From Leptospira idonii (GTDB lineage Bacteria > Spirochaetota > Leptospiria > Leptospirales > Leptospiraceae), in contig NZ_RQHW01000082.1 of NCBI RefSeq assembly GCF_004770995.1, positions 1-29,859 of the forward strand: a stretch of DNA of 29,859 bases. The letters are read 5' to 3'. A program made the position numbers and the translations under genes. Positions 8,263 through 17,138 of this stretch are shown here, in pieces. A model generated the notes under the pieces. The model had not been told where the DNA came from. It ran no database searches and saw nothing but the letters and a program-made list of their open reading frames with translations. Positions within the stretch are counted from its first letter, which is position 1. The number at the start of each line of letters is the position of its first letter.

Positions 8263-9165
8263 TTATAGATCTTTTAGCAGTTTTTCTGCTTTTCTTTGTT
8301 CTACGATTTGCTCAGGCTCAATTTCAGGAAGAGACTTTGCTTTCCCTTTGATCACATAATTGAGTTGGCTTTCGAATTTTGCTTCGTCGCCTTTGAGTAA
8401 ACTTTCGGAATAGAGAACTCGAACTGCAAAATAGTTCGGGTGTTTTTTGATCGCTTCTTCGAAAAGTTTCGCAGCTAGCTTTTTGTCACCAGTAGGAGAA
8501 AGTGCATTGCTTGTTGCATCGTAACGAAGTGTTGCAGCGTAAAAGTATTCTTTAGAAGGCAATTGTTTTTCTAGTTCTTTTACTTTGTTTACCATCGCGG
8601 AAAATTTACTTCTGTTCGCAAGAAGGGTAGTGAAACCCACGGAACGAGACCATTTTCCCAAAGAAGCATAACGCCAGTAAAGAGAATCGATATCAGCAAC
8701 AGTAAGTGTATCCAGTGCTTTTTCGATTTCAACTCCTTCATCCACAACTTTTTTTCTGAAAGCAGGGTTCATTGCAAGCCCCGCCTCACACCAGTTTACT
8801 GCAGCATCATAAAACTGTACTGCTTCTTCTTTTACTGCTGCATCGGAATCTTCTCCTGTGAGTTTCAACCAAAGATGGCCGTCTCCCATTAGATAGTTTC
8901 CTTGACAGAGCATTACTTTAACGTCTGTATATTGAGGGTTTTCGTTTGCAAAATTTTCTAACAGTACAAGTGCTTTGCGTAAGTCCGCCTCATTCTGTCT
9001 ATTTTTCCAAAGCTTTTCAACCTCTGACGGAAGTTTTGCGGGGGTTGCGGATCTCTCCACTGCACTCCCGGAAATTTTCACCTGTCTTGATTTTCCACAG
9101 GCAACTACCCCAAACACCAGCATTGACGCGATCAGTAAATTTGACCATTTGATGGCTTGATTCAT
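8263..9165 (-). CDS. TPR lipoprotein of a TRAP transporter (TatT-like T-component)
   Basis: A 300-residue lipoprotein with lipobox VVAC at Cys23 and a mostly helical body containing TPR-like pairs, for example LAAKLFEEAIKKHPNYFAVR. It is the first gene of the dctPQM operon. In Treponema pallidum, Tp0956 (TatT) is a trimeric TPR lipoprotein encoded next to the DctP-like Tp0957, and the family is known as the TRAP transporter T-component. The linkage and features match here. The start at 9165 gives a normal signal peptide with GGAGG 11 bases upstream; the longer TTG start at 9183 would swallow that site. Its role is probably to bind DctP or ligand at the membrane. Confidence 0.85.
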   Translation of the reverse strand: MNQAIKWSNLLIASMLVFGVVACGKSRQVKISGSAVERSATPAKLPSEVEKLWKNRQNEADLRKALVLLENFANENPQYTDVKVMLCQGNYLMGDGHLWLKLTGEDSDAAVKEEAVQFYDAAVNWCEAGLAMNPAFRKKVVDEGVEIEKALDTLTVADIDSLYWRYASLGKWSRSVGFTTLLANRSKFSAMVNKVKELEKQLPSKEYFYAATLRYDATSNALSPTGDKKLAAKLFEEAIKKHPNYFAVRVLYSESLLKGDEAKFESQLNYVIKGKAKSLPEIEPEQIVEQRKAEKLLKDL

Positions 9166-9304
9166 CACTTCATCATCCTCCAATTTCTTTTTATATTTTT
9201 GAGAGTCCCAATTTTAAGATGTACTGGGAGGGTGGCAACCCATGTTCTATAAAATTTTTAGAAAAAGACTAAAAACTTGAAACATTCCTCATCATTCCGA
9301 AGAA

Positions 9305-9328
9305 AAATACACGTATTTGCCGCAAATG
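9305..9328. repeat. Overlapping inverted repeats in the gap between two minus-strand units
   Basis: AAATAC AC GTATTT (9305-9318) overlaps ATTTGC C GCAAAT (9315-9327). The shared middle arm can pair with either side. The site is downstream of the lipoprotein gene stop and upstream of the TatT-like gene. It could be a weak terminator (TTTTTC follows on the minus strand) or an operator. Nothing else stands out in the 179-bp gap. Confidence 0.3.
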
Positions 9329-9344
9329 CAAGAAAGTTTTATTT

Positions 9345-9827
9345 TTATGGGATAGATACTGAATTAGAAGGACCGGAAACACGAAGTCCGCTGGATCCAT
9401 TTTGCGGTGTGTAAGAAATTCCGATAGAACGAACACTGATAAATTGGCCTGAACTCACTGCCGTACGAAAGCGGCAGGCAACTCCTGAAGAAGGAAGTGT
9501 ATCGGCAGGATCAATTTCAAAGACATATTCGGATGGTTGAACAGGAAGCACTGTGAGGGTTGCAGACTGAAACGTGCAATCGGTTCCTGCATTCAAATCC
9601 CCTGGATTTCTTGCAGCGGATTCAGAGGCTCCTACGAATAGCCTGTATCCTTGGAAAATCAGCTCTGGATTTGTAGCTCTTACCCTTACTGTGTAATTGG
9701 AATTTCCATTGCTTGTGACACTCACAAGTAAGGGAGGAGCCTGCATTGATTGGGAGGAAGTGTAGTTGGTGCAAGATACCCCTCCGAAAAAGAGAAATGC
9801 TGCCAGATAGGAACAGAAACGAGTCAT
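9345..9827 (-). CDS. Small lipoprotein of unknown function
   Basis: A 160-residue protein with a signal peptide and lipobox GVSC (Cys19), so it is probably membrane-anchored. The mature part is rich in Ser, Thr, Asn and Gly, looks beta-structured (ANYTVRVRATNPEL-like strands) and has two further cysteines (GTDCTF and GVACRF) that could form a disulfide. No family was recognised. Its start overlaps the dedA stop by four bases (ATGA), so it is translated with the DedA protein. Whether the two work together is unknown. Confidence 0.8.
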   Translation of the reverse strand: MTRFCSYLAAFLFFGGVSCTNYTSSQSMQAPPLLVSVTSNGNSNYTVRVRATNPELIFQGYRLFVGASESAARNPGDLNAGTDCTFQSATLTVLPVQPSEYVFEIDPADTLPSSGVACRFRTAVSSGQFISVRSIGISYTPQNGSSGLRVSGPSNSVSIP

Positions 9828-10495
9828 TGAATCTCTGCGGACTCCTCTGCTTTTTCCTTACGGCTCCTTCTGAGATAGAGAAAAAGGGCAACTGAAAGAA
9901 TGATTGCCAGAAGAGCGATGATCACAGTTTGTCCGTTTTTGACCCAGCCCATCAATTGGTCGAAATTATGAGCTCCGAAAAAACCTAAATAAACCCAGAT
10001 CGGAACGGAAATGAGAGCCGCAAACCCATCTGTCATAAAAAATCTCAAAAAGGAGATTTGTCCGGAAGTCCCAGCCGTAAAGAAAATCGGCATTCTGAGG
10101 CCTGGCATAAATCGACCTACAAAAACGACCCATTTTCCGTATTTTTTAAACTGTTTTTGGACTTTTTCGAATCTTTCTGGGTGTAGGACAGATCTCAAAA
10201 CAGGCAATTTCAATGCCTTTTCTCCGTAATGGCTTCCCAGCCAAAATACAAAAGAATCTCCCACTAAAACTCCCGCCATTCCCACAAAAAACATAATGTG
10301 TACATTAGCGTAACCAAGTCCTGAAATGACTCCCCCTGCGGTGAGGGAAATGTCTTCCGGGATGGGAAGGCCGAATCCACAAAGAATTAGGACTCCAAAA
10401 ACAGCAAAATAACCGAATTGAGTGAATATAGATACTAGGCCTGTAAAATTGCCATATTCGGCAAAGAAGGCGAGAATACTTTGTAGAAAGTCCAT
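9824..10495 (-). CDS. DedA family membrane protein
   Basis: A 223-residue inner-membrane protein of the DedA/VTT superfamily, whose members are linked to lipid (undecaprenyl phosphate, phospholipid) flipping and membrane potential. Features: the re-entrant-loop region GLPIPEDISLTAGGVISGLG, then VGDSFVFWLGSHYGEKAL, and the signature FVGRFMPGLRMPIFFTAG, which carries the arginines and glycines conserved in the family. A basic C-terminal tail follows the last helix. It diverges from dgt over 50 bp and is coupled to the small lipoprotein downstream. No strong ribosome binding site was seen. Confidence 0.92.
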   Translation of the reverse strand: MDFLQSILAFFAEYGNFTGLVSIFTQFGYFAVFGVLILCGFGLPIPEDISLTAGGVISGLGYANVHIMFFVGMAGVLVGDSFVFWLGSHYGEKALKLPVLRSVLHPERFEKVQKQFKKYGKWVVFVGRFMPGLRMPIFFTAGTSGQISFLRFFMTDGFAALISVPIWVYLGFFGAHNFDQLMGWVKNGQTVIIALLAIILSVALFLYLRRSRKEKAEESAEIQ

Positions 10496-10545
10496 GTGGC
10501 GATTTATACTGATTTTATGATTTCACAGAAAAAGGAAAGAGATTT

Positions 10546-11709
10546 ATGCTAAAAGCCAGAACCACTCTTTTGGAAGAAGAGGAAAAAATACTCGCTCCTT
10601 ATGCGAGAAAAAGCTCTCTTTCCGGGGGAAGGGTGCATTTTGAAGAAGAGCACCCTTACAGGCTTCCTTTCCAAAGGGATAAGGATCGAATCGTCCACTC
10701 CCAAGCATTCAAAAGATTGGAATACAAAACCCAAGTATTCGTATTTTCGGAAGGAGATCATTTCCGAAACAGGCTCACTCACACTTTGGAAGTGGCGGGA
10801 GTTTCCAGGACCATCGCAAAGGTTTTATCGTTGAATGAAGATTTGGCGGAAGCTATCGCTTTGGCGCATGATTTAGGTCATTCTCCTTTCGGTCATGCCG
10901 GCCAAGATGCATTGGCAGAGATCATGAAGGGAAGAGGAGGGTTCGAGCACAACAAACAGTCGTTAAGAGTAGTTCAAAAATTGGAAAGAAGATACCCCGA
11001 ATTTCCAGGACTGAATCTCTGTCAGGCGACTCTCTCCGGAATCATGAAACACGGAGGGGATTACGAAGTTTCCGACTTGAATCTTCAGAGAAAGGAAGAA
11101 GGCCCTTCTTTGGAAGCACTCATTGTTGATTTTTCGGATGAAATCGCCTACTCAATTCACGATATCGAAGACGGTCTGGGAAGAAAGTTCATCAAACCGG
11201 AAGATCTTTCCTCCGTTTCTCTTTGGCGCAGAAATTATCTTTCCGTAAAACAACAGTATCCTGCTGCAAAGGAAGAACTTGTTTTGAGAACTACGTTTCG
11301 ATTTTTGCTCAATGAAATCGTATCGAACCTAATCACAACCACCAGTTCTCATTTGGAAATACATGAAATCAAAACATACGAAGACGTAAGTCGTGCCTTT
11401 CTAGAAAAAATCAGATTGGTCGTATTCTCTCAAACTATGTGGGAAGAGATGAGAGAACTGAAAAAATTTCTGTACAAAAACTTATATCGTCATCCTGTCG
11501 TTTCCAAAATGAGCGACCAAGGTAAGGAAACTATTTTTTTACTTTTCGATTTTTTCACCAAGAACCCCGATAAAATCCCTGAATCTTACCTAGAAAGAGA
11601 GGAAGAAGAAGGAAGAGATCGGATCATCTGCGATTACATCGCAGGAATGACGGATCGTTATGCGATGGAAAAATTAAAGTCGGAAGGAATGTTCTGGATC
11701 CCTTATTGA
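10546..11709 (+). CDS. dgt: Deoxyguanosinetriphosphate triphosphohydrolase-like HD protein
   Basis: Hydrolyses dNTPs (classically dGTP) to the nucleoside and triphosphate, affecting nucleotide pools. The 387-residue protein has the HD metal site: NRLTHTLEVAG (His79), ALAHDLGHSPFGHAG (His108-Asp109, His117) and IVDFSDEIAYSIHDIEDG for the last aspartate. The N-terminal QRDKDRIVHSQAFKRLEYKTQVF is typical of the dNTPase family. A GGAAAGA ribosome site precedes the ATG. The size matches the shorter, hexameric-type subfamily (about 380 residues) rather than the 500-residue E. coli form. Substrate preference is not readable from sequence. Confidence 0.94.
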   Translation: MLKARTTLLEEEEKILAPYARKSSLSGGRVHFEEEHPYRLPFQRDKDRIVHSQAFKRLEYKTQVFVFSEGDHFRNRLTHTLEVAGVSRTIAKVLSLNEDLAEAIALAHDLGHSPFGHAGQDALAEIMKGRGGFEHNKQSLRVVQKLERRYPEFPGLNLCQATLSGIMKHGGDYEVSDLNLQRKEEGPSLEALIVDFSDEIAYSIHDIEDGLGRKFIKPEDLSSVSLWRRNYLSVKQQYPAAKEELVLRTTFRFLLNEIVSNLITTTSSHLEIHEIKTYEDVSRAFLEKIRLVVFSQTMWEEMRELKKFLYKNLYRHPVVSKMSDQGKETIFLLFDFFTKNPDKIPESYLEREEEEGRDRIICDYIAGMTDRYAMEKLKSEGMFWIPY

Positions 11710-11747
11710 GTTTCGAAGCGCTCTAAAAAATGAGGATCAACATCTCT

Positions 11748-12782
11748 TCAATCTTTCCAAGGATAAAACCCCGGTTCTTTCATCGGAACCGTAGGAAGAA
11801 TTTCATTTTCCGAATCATAAAAAACGATTCGATATCGAATTTCCGCTTTTTTTCCCCGTATCGTTACGGGGCCAACACTGACATCCAAACTCACTCCTGT
11901 TTCTTTGAGAGCTTTTTCCAGTTTGGTTTGGTCTCCGAAACCTACTTCGAATAAAAAACTTCCCCAAGGTCGTTTGGAAGAAGAGATGACCGGTCTAGGC
12001 CATCCGTTTAACTTTACTTTGGCTTCGGCAGTTCCGAAATCTAGAACATCCGTTTTGTTCATACTAGGGGTGATGGAGAAAGTAAAAGATTTATAACCTA
12101 ACGCAAAATATTTAGGAACAAAACCGGGAGGAGGCCAGATCGCAAGATAAGAGTCTTTCTGGTTTTTCTCCATATCTTCCGAAAAAAGCACCATCCCGTC
12201 TCCCACGGCTCCTATTCCTATCTTTAGAGTTCCTGGATGGATGGTAGGAAGTCTATGACCCACATCCGTCACTCCGTTGTCGTCGATCCAGTCGTGGATG
12301 GACGTATGAATGGCACCGTGACTTAAACTGGAATGGGCGGTTACATACGCTCCTTCTTCACTATAACACTTGCTTGTTTTGGGAGGATAGTGGTTCGGCC
12401 ATCTGTTGGCAGCGGTGATGAGGGCTCCCTTCGCCGCCTTAGAATTCATTTCTTCGGAATACTGAAGATCCGGAGAACCGGCTAAGGATCGATATAGATT
12501 GAGAAGTTTTTTTTGGCCTTCCATCCAAGATGCGTCCGGAGTTCCCGATACACATTCGAAAGGTTTTCCGAAATAGGGAGCTCTGGTAGAATTTTTTTTT
12601 GAGATTTCGGAATAAATTTCCAAGGCTTTTTTCAGATCCAAAGAGGGGCGGTTCTCCGGCCAAAGAGGAAAAAGTTTTGTTTCCGAAGCATCTTGCGAAA
12701 GAAGTAACCCGGGAAATAAAAAAAAGACAATAGTCATTAAAGCCAATTGAATGATTGTTTTGCGGCAAAATAGGTTTTTCAT
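11748..12782 (-). CDS. Exported CAP-domain (SCP/PR-1 like) protein
   Basis: A 344-residue protein with a signal peptide (about 1-30). The central region (about 88-215) reads as a CAP domain: LLNLYRSLAG start helix, SSLSHGAIHTSIHDWIDDNG, then VGHRLPTIHPGTLKIGIGA, which matches the family core of His, Asp and VGHR..I..P. The following WPPPGFVP is common after bacterial CAP domains. The C-terminal ~130 residues look beta-rich. The start at 12782 was chosen because the upstream ATG (12800) lies inside the preceding gene and lengthens the n-region. It is the third gene of an exported-protein operon. Activity unknown: bacterial CAP proteins have no single function. Confidence 0.85.
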   Translation of the reverse strand: MKNLFCRKTIIQLALMTIVFFLFPGLLLSQDASETKLFPLWPENRPSLDLKKALEIYSEISKKNSTRAPYFGKPFECVSGTPDASWMEGQKKLLNLYRSLAGSPDLQYSEEMNSKAAKGALITAANRWPNHYPPKTSKCYSEEGAYVTAHSSLSHGAIHTSIHDWIDDNGVTDVGHRLPTIHPGTLKIGIGAVGDGMVLFSEDMEKNQKDSYLAIWPPPGFVPKYFALGYKSFTFSITPSMNKTDVLDFGTAEAKVKLNGWPRPVISSSKRPWGSFLFEVGFGDQTKLEKALKETGVSLDVSVGPVTIRGKKAEIRYRIVFYDSENEILPTVPMKEPGFYPWKD

Positions 12783-12784
12783 AT

Positions 12785-14641
12785 TCAATCCAAATCCCAT
12801 GTATAAGAAGTACCTTCTTCGTCGATTGCAATCACCAAACGATTCGTCATGGAAATCCCCTTCAGGTAAGGAGTTCTATGATTCGTATATAAAATCTGTT
12901 CCAGACCGTGATCGGATGTGCGGAAGATGCGAATCACACCGAAACGATCTGCCAAAGCGATTTTTCTTCCGTTGGGACTGAATGCGGTCCAAGCCAAATC
13001 CACATCTCCTTGATTTCCTCGTCTTGGAAGAGAGATATCTTTTCCAGGTTCTTTTCCGATTAAGGAAAGTTCCGCTGTAGAGAGAACATAAACTTGGTCT
13101 TTGTCTTGGCAGAAAATTTCCAATACTTCCGTGTTTTGTTTATGAGATTCCACTAGATCTTTTTTTCTGAGCCAAACAGATTCCATACGATTCAGATCCC
13201 TGATTTCGATTCCTGTCTCTCTTTCATATCCTTCTTTGGTTTTGGCGTTTCCTATATTTCCTACGATACAAAAATGATCTTCTGTTCCGGAAATCGCTTC
13301 CGTATCTCCCGTCCCCGCAGGATACGATTTCGGTTTTTTCTCGCTCAAAAGCATTATATTAAAGTTAGGTGCGTTTTTCCAGGTAAACACTTTGTCCTTG
13401 AGAAGAACTCCCGGTTTACCTTGGTAATTCGTTTTTTCTTTCAGAGTTTCCGAATCGAATACATGAGTTATTTTCCCGTCAAAGAGTTGGATTTGGTTTT
13501 CTGAAATTCGAAACGATTTTGTCTCGAAGGATAAGGGGGATGTTTCGGTAACGTCTCCGCTTTCCGGATCAACTTTGTTTAGTTTGTCGGGGAATATCTT
13601 TAGAATGGAATTTTCTTCTGGAAGAACCGCATGGAAGAGAGTTTTATCGGTAGATCCTTTTACTTTAGGATGGATTTGTTTTTTGAAATCGTTTTGGTTC
13701 CAGATGCGTATATCTTTGCCCGCAGTGGATGCGGAAACGATCCATTTCCCATCGGGAGAAACGATCACTCTGTCCACTTCTCTGAGATGACCGAATAGTC
13801 TATGTTTGATTTTCCCGGTCTCTGCGTCCCTAATGGAAACGGTTCCTTCGTTTTCTCCCGTAACTAAAATCGATTTTTGTTCCTGATAGGTGAGACTTTT
13901 TACGGGAGAAGGGCGGATCGAATCTTGAAAATAAGAGATGTCTTTTAAAGTGGATGCGTCCAGAACATAGACTCTTTGCGCATAACTGCCTACATAGACC
14001 AGACCTTCCTCCCGATTCACATCCAATCCGTACAGACTGTAAGCAAACGATCTATAATGGGAAATTTTTTTCTGCTTCAAATCTATGCGAAAGATTACGG
14101 AACTATCGTTGATTCCCACGATCGTATCCTCATCTATGAATTTCATTTCTGCAGGATCCGCTTTAGGAATGTCATATTTGAGTTTTAAAGTGGATGCATC
14201 CAATAGAGAAACCAAAGAAGAAGTTTGCATTTTTCCTGTGGCTGCGATTTTACTTCCGTCGGGAGAGATGGCGAGAGATTCCACAGGGAATTTTAAGGCT
14301 TCTACTTGATCCGGCTCCTTGTTTCCCATTCGGAAGACCGCCAAAGCCCCGTTCACGTCTCCAACATACAGTTTTCCCGAATTTCCGAAAAGAAGAGCTC
14401 CTATCCTTCCTTCTTCCATCGGAATCGTATAACTGACATCAAAGGAAGGAGCCGTTCTGATTTGCACTTCATAATATGTGGAAGTTGCCAGGTACTTCCC
14501 ATCCGGACTGAAACTGATGAAGGCGGATTTTCCTTCTTTACTATCGTAACCGGACAAAACTTTTTCCGAATGACTGGGGCGCGAAAAAAAGAAAATGCAA
14601 ACGAGAAGAAAATAGGGGATTTGTCTAAGTTCGTTTTTCAT
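12785..14641 (-). CDS. Exported WD40-like beta-propeller protein
   Basis: A 618-residue protein with a signal peptide (about 1-25) and many WD40/YVTN-type blades, such as SFSPDGKYLATSTYYEVQIR near 47-66, ISPDGSKIAATG, SPDGKWIVSASTAGKDIRIWN and FSPNGRKIALADRFGVIRIF near the end. Length and blade count fit two propellers. Such exported propellers are generally binding scaffolds; no catalytic residues are visible. It follows the other propeller gene by three bases and its stop abuts the CAP-domain start, so the three are probably one transcript. The partner is unknown. Confidence 0.85.
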   Translation of the reverse strand: MKNELRQIPYFLLVCIFFFSRPSHSEKVLSGYDSKEGKSAFISFSPDGKYLATSTYYEVQIRTAPSFDVSYTIPMEEGRIGALLFGNSGKLYVGDVNGALAVFRMGNKEPDQVEALKFPVESLAISPDGSKIAATGKMQTSSLVSLLDASTLKLKYDIPKADPAEMKFIDEDTIVGINDSSVIFRIDLKQKKISHYRSFAYSLYGLDVNREEGLVYVGSYAQRVYVLDASTLKDISYFQDSIRPSPVKSLTYQEQKSILVTGENEGTVSIRDAETGKIKHRLFGHLREVDRVIVSPDGKWIVSASTAGKDIRIWNQNDFKKQIHPKVKGSTDKTLFHAVLPEENSILKIFPDKLNKVDPESGDVTETSPLSFETKSFRISENQIQLFDGKITHVFDSETLKEKTNYQGKPGVLLKDKVFTWKNAPNFNIMLLSEKKPKSYPAGTGDTEAISGTEDHFCIVGNIGNAKTKEGYERETGIEIRDLNRMESVWLRKKDLVESHKQNTEVLEIFCQDKDQVYVLSTAELSLIGKEPGKDISLPRRGNQGDVDLAWTAFSPNGRKIALADRFGVIRIFRTSDHGLEQILYTNHRTPYLKGISMTNRLVIAIDEEGTSYTWDLD

Positions 14642-14644
14642 TTG

Positions 14645-15775
14645 TTAGTTCCCTTTCAAAAATGTTTGAAATAAATTTCTGGATTCTTTTTTACCGGAGG
14701 AGGAAGTGATGGAATTTTGTTCCGTAAAATAAAGAAAAGGTTCGCTCTCCTGATTCGTATTGTAGGATCCGTTTTGGGATTTCAAAAGCCAATGTCCTGT
14801 TTGGCGAATCTCCAGAATCAATTGTTCTCCAGATTTCAAATCCAAAAAATAAAAATGATCTCCCCAAGGAAGCAGGATCAATTTGTCTTCTTTTCCGGGA
14901 AAAAACTGCATCTCTCTAACTGGATGTAAGAAAGGAATTTCCCTTAAGAACGAACCGGCAGGATCATAAACTCTGATTCCATAACTATAAGAGAAAGGAC
15001 CCAAATTGGTTCCTCCTCTGAGAGAATTGCTTCCGGACATTCCTAAAAAGATTGCACTCGAATTGGTCGCAAAACCGGGTGCATTCGCATAAACGGATTT
15101 AATTTCCTTGCAGTTCTCGTAGATGGCAAAACCGGATCTTTCGTCCATTACAAGCAAACGATTGTTTGGTAAAATTTTACCTTCTGTAAGGCGGGTGAGT
15201 TTCCCGTTTTTGCCTTGGATTTTGCAAATCGGTTCCCATGTAACCGGGTTTAAATGAACCGCCTGGGATTGGAAAATCAAGAGTATATCCGTTTCGGAAC
15301 AATCGCTGCTTCGAAACTGTCCCAATCCGTTGAGGATTTTTTGTTTCTGTAGATCTTTGCTCCAGAAGGTGACTTCTGCTCCGTTTCCTGTTAAAAAATA
15401 ATTTCCACAATGATCGGAGAGATCTCCGTTTTTAATATTTTTGACTAATTTACCGTTCGTATCTAAGACTTTGATTCCTTCGTCCTTGGTCAGATACGCC
15501 AAGCGGTCAGAATCAATGAATCGGATTCGGGTGAACCAAGAAGAATCGGATCCTAGTAACTTCAGCTCTAATTTTTCCAAATCGAAAATCCAAAGCAGGT
15601 AGTCCGGGGTCTCTTTGTTCGATTCGTGTTTCTCCTGGTTGAATGCCAAATAACGGCTGTCGGGGCTGACCGCAAAACTGAATGTATCCACTGTATAAGC
15701 CCCGTGGTCCAGCCTGGGAATGGTTTGGGAAAAAATAGAAATTGGAAATAAAATGACAAAGAGGAGGAAACGCAT
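14645..15775 (-). CDS. Exported beta-propeller-like protein (WD40-type repeats)
   Basis: A 376-residue protein with a short signal peptide (MRFLLFVILFPISIFSQ). Blade-like repeats include FSFAVSPDSRYLAFNQ, LLWIFDLEKLELKLLG, the short blade around GIKVLDTNGKLVKNI, and YGIRVYDPAGSFLREIPFLHPV. These fit a WD40/TolB-like propeller, with low repeat conservation. It is the first gene of the propeller-propeller-CAP operon and diverges from the GST-like gene over 101 bp. No strong ribosome site is seen before the ATG. It may be a distant paralogue of the next gene; that is inference from similar design only. Confidence 0.8.
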   Translation of the reverse strand: MRFLLFVILFPISIFSQTIPRLDHGAYTVDTFSFAVSPDSRYLAFNQEKHESNKETPDYLLWIFDLEKLELKLLGSDSSWFTRIRFIDSDRLAYLTKDEGIKVLDTNGKLVKNIKNGDLSDHCGNYFLTGNGAEVTFWSKDLQKQKILNGLGQFRSSDCSETDILLIFQSQAVHLNPVTWEPICKIQGKNGKLTRLTEGKILPNNRLLVMDERSGFAIYENCKEIKSVYANAPGFATNSSAIFLGMSGSNSLRGGTNLGPFSYSYGIRVYDPAGSFLREIPFLHPVREMQFFPGKEDKLILLPWGDHFYFLDLKSGEQLILEIRQTGHWLLKSQNGSYNTNQESEPFLYFTEQNSITSSSGKKESRNLFQTFLKGN

Positions 15776-15876
15776 GGCGGAGATGAGAAACGATTCTGGA
15801 AAAAATTCGACTCTTTTTTTCTTTTGGTAAGGATGTAGAGAAACAAACTTGGTTTTGATTCGAAGAGGAGAGTTCC

Positions 15877-16491
15877 TTGTTACAACTTTATTTTCACCCT
15901 AGTTCGCCATATACTCATAGAGTGCAGATAGCACTTGCCTATAAAGGTTTGGAATTCGAAAAGATTTACGTCGCTTTGGAGAAACTGGAAAATAGAAAGA
16001 GACCTTTTCTTGCGATCAATCCTTACGGAAAAGTCCCTGTCTTAAAGGATGGAGATTTTATACTTTCCGAATCCGTTGCGATCCTTCGTTATTTGGAGGA
16101 AAAATATCCCGATACCCCAAAAATGTTTCCTTCTGATTTGGAGACAAAAGCGATTTTGAATCAGATGGCGGGGCAATGCGAAACAGAGTTTTGTTTTCCT
16201 GGAAGCATTCTCTATTTTGCTAAACGATTTGTTCCGGAAGAAAAATGGGATTTAAAACGTATGAAAGATTCCTCTAAAAAAATCCAAAAACATTTGGCGA
16301 TTTTAAATCAGAAGTTGGAAGGAAAAGAATTTTTAACTGAAAATAAATTCGGCTTTTTGGAAGTGTTGTACGCTCCTTTTTTAGCTAATATCGGTTATAT
16401 GGAAGTAGAGTTGTCTGAAAACGTGAAGTCGTGGATCGATCGGGTTTTGGAACAGGGATTCGTCAAAGAGGGGTTAAAAAAAGATTCTTAA
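15877..16491 (+). CDS. Glutathione S-transferase-like protein
   Basis: A 204-residue cytosolic protein of the GST superfamily. The thioredoxin-like N-terminal half has HPSSPYTHRVQIALAYKGLEF and NPYGKVPVLKDGD, then the glutathione-site LSESVAILRYLEEKYP; a helical C-terminal half follows. The start is a TTG at 15877 with a good AGAGGAG site at 15864-15870, six bases upstream, so the unusual start is well supported. The stop TAA at 16489 shares the TTAA palindrome with the stop of the opposing gene, a 4-bp convergent overlap. The actual thiol substrate is unknown; leptospires are not well characterised for glutathione use. Confidence 0.88.
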   Translation: MLQLYFHPSSPYTHRVQIALAYKGLEFEKIYVALEKLENRKRPFLAINPYGKVPVLKDGDFILSESVAILRYLEEKYPDTPKMFPSDLETKAILNQMAGQCETEFCFPGSILYFAKRFVPEEKWDLKRMKDSSKKIQKHLAILNQKLEGKEFLTENKFGFLEVLYAPFLANIGYMEVELSENVKSWIDRVLEQGFVKEGLKKDS

Positions 16492-17120
16492 AATACATCC
16501 AGCAAAAACGTTTGAAGAGTGTTCGACATCTCTCTCCAATTTTTTTGCCAATCTACGGACCCTTCTTTCCCCACGGAATTAGTGACTGCCAAAACGGCTT
16601 CTAATGAAATTTTTTTCCGAAGAGCCAGTGCGGCAAGTCCGTACAATTCTAAATTTTCCACATCCAAATTGGACCAGACAGCCTCGGGAGGGGTTTTCAT
16701 TTCGTGAAGAGTGAGTGTAGAAGGGGCATTCGTCGTTTTTTTCTCAAAAAAAGAGAATGTCCGTTTGGCGGCAATTTCCGAAATGCGGGAGGACAAACTG
16801 TTCGGAAAAGAAAAAGGTTCTTTTGTGATTTCTATTTGTTTGGATAACCCCAAAGCGGAAGAAATTTCCAAACTATAAAAAGTTCTGGAAGCGACAAAGG
16901 AACCGGGCTGAACTTCTGACCAAGGATAACTTCCTGCGGAACCGATAAATAGGATCTCTTTTATCTCGGGATGATTCGATAAATACTCGTTTGTTCCTAG
17001 AAGGCAGTTTATGTTTCCGATCCCCCCTTCGATCAAATGGGGAAATTTCCCCGATTTGAGAAGAAGATCTATTTCTCCCGAAAACGCGGATACGAATAGA
17101 GTGTTTGATAGGATAGGCAT
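16488..17120 (-). CDS. mqnB: Nucleoside phosphorylase-family hydrolase, probable futalosine hydrolase
   Basis: A 210-residue protein of the MTA/SAH nucleosidase-phosphorylase superfamily. Visible are IEGGIGNINCLLGTNEYL, ILFIGSAGSYPWSEVQPGSFV and a C-terminal VENLELYGLAALA...AVTNSVGKEGSVDW, similar to the MEGAA..AISN.VG region of futalosine hydrolase. MqnB cleaves futalosine to hypoxanthine and dehypoxanthinyl futalosine in the alternative menaquinone pathway. The usual ME(G/S) is VENLELYG here, so the assignment is moderate and another nucleoside hydrolase is possible. It starts 18 bases after the argC stop in the same direction, so the two may be co-transcribed although the pathways differ. 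Confidence 0.7.
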   Translation of the reverse strand: MPILSNTLFVSAFSGEIDLLLKSGKFPHLIEGGIGNINCLLGTNEYLSNHPEIKEILFIGSAGSYPWSEVQPGSFVASRTFYSLEISSALGLSKQIEITKEPFSFPNSLSSRISEIAAKRTFSFFEKKTTNAPSTLTLHEMKTPPEAVWSNLDVENLELYGLAALALRKKISLEAVLAVTNSVGKEGSVDWQKNWREMSNTLQTFLLDVF

Positions 17121-17138
17121 TTTAGTTTTTAAAATTAA

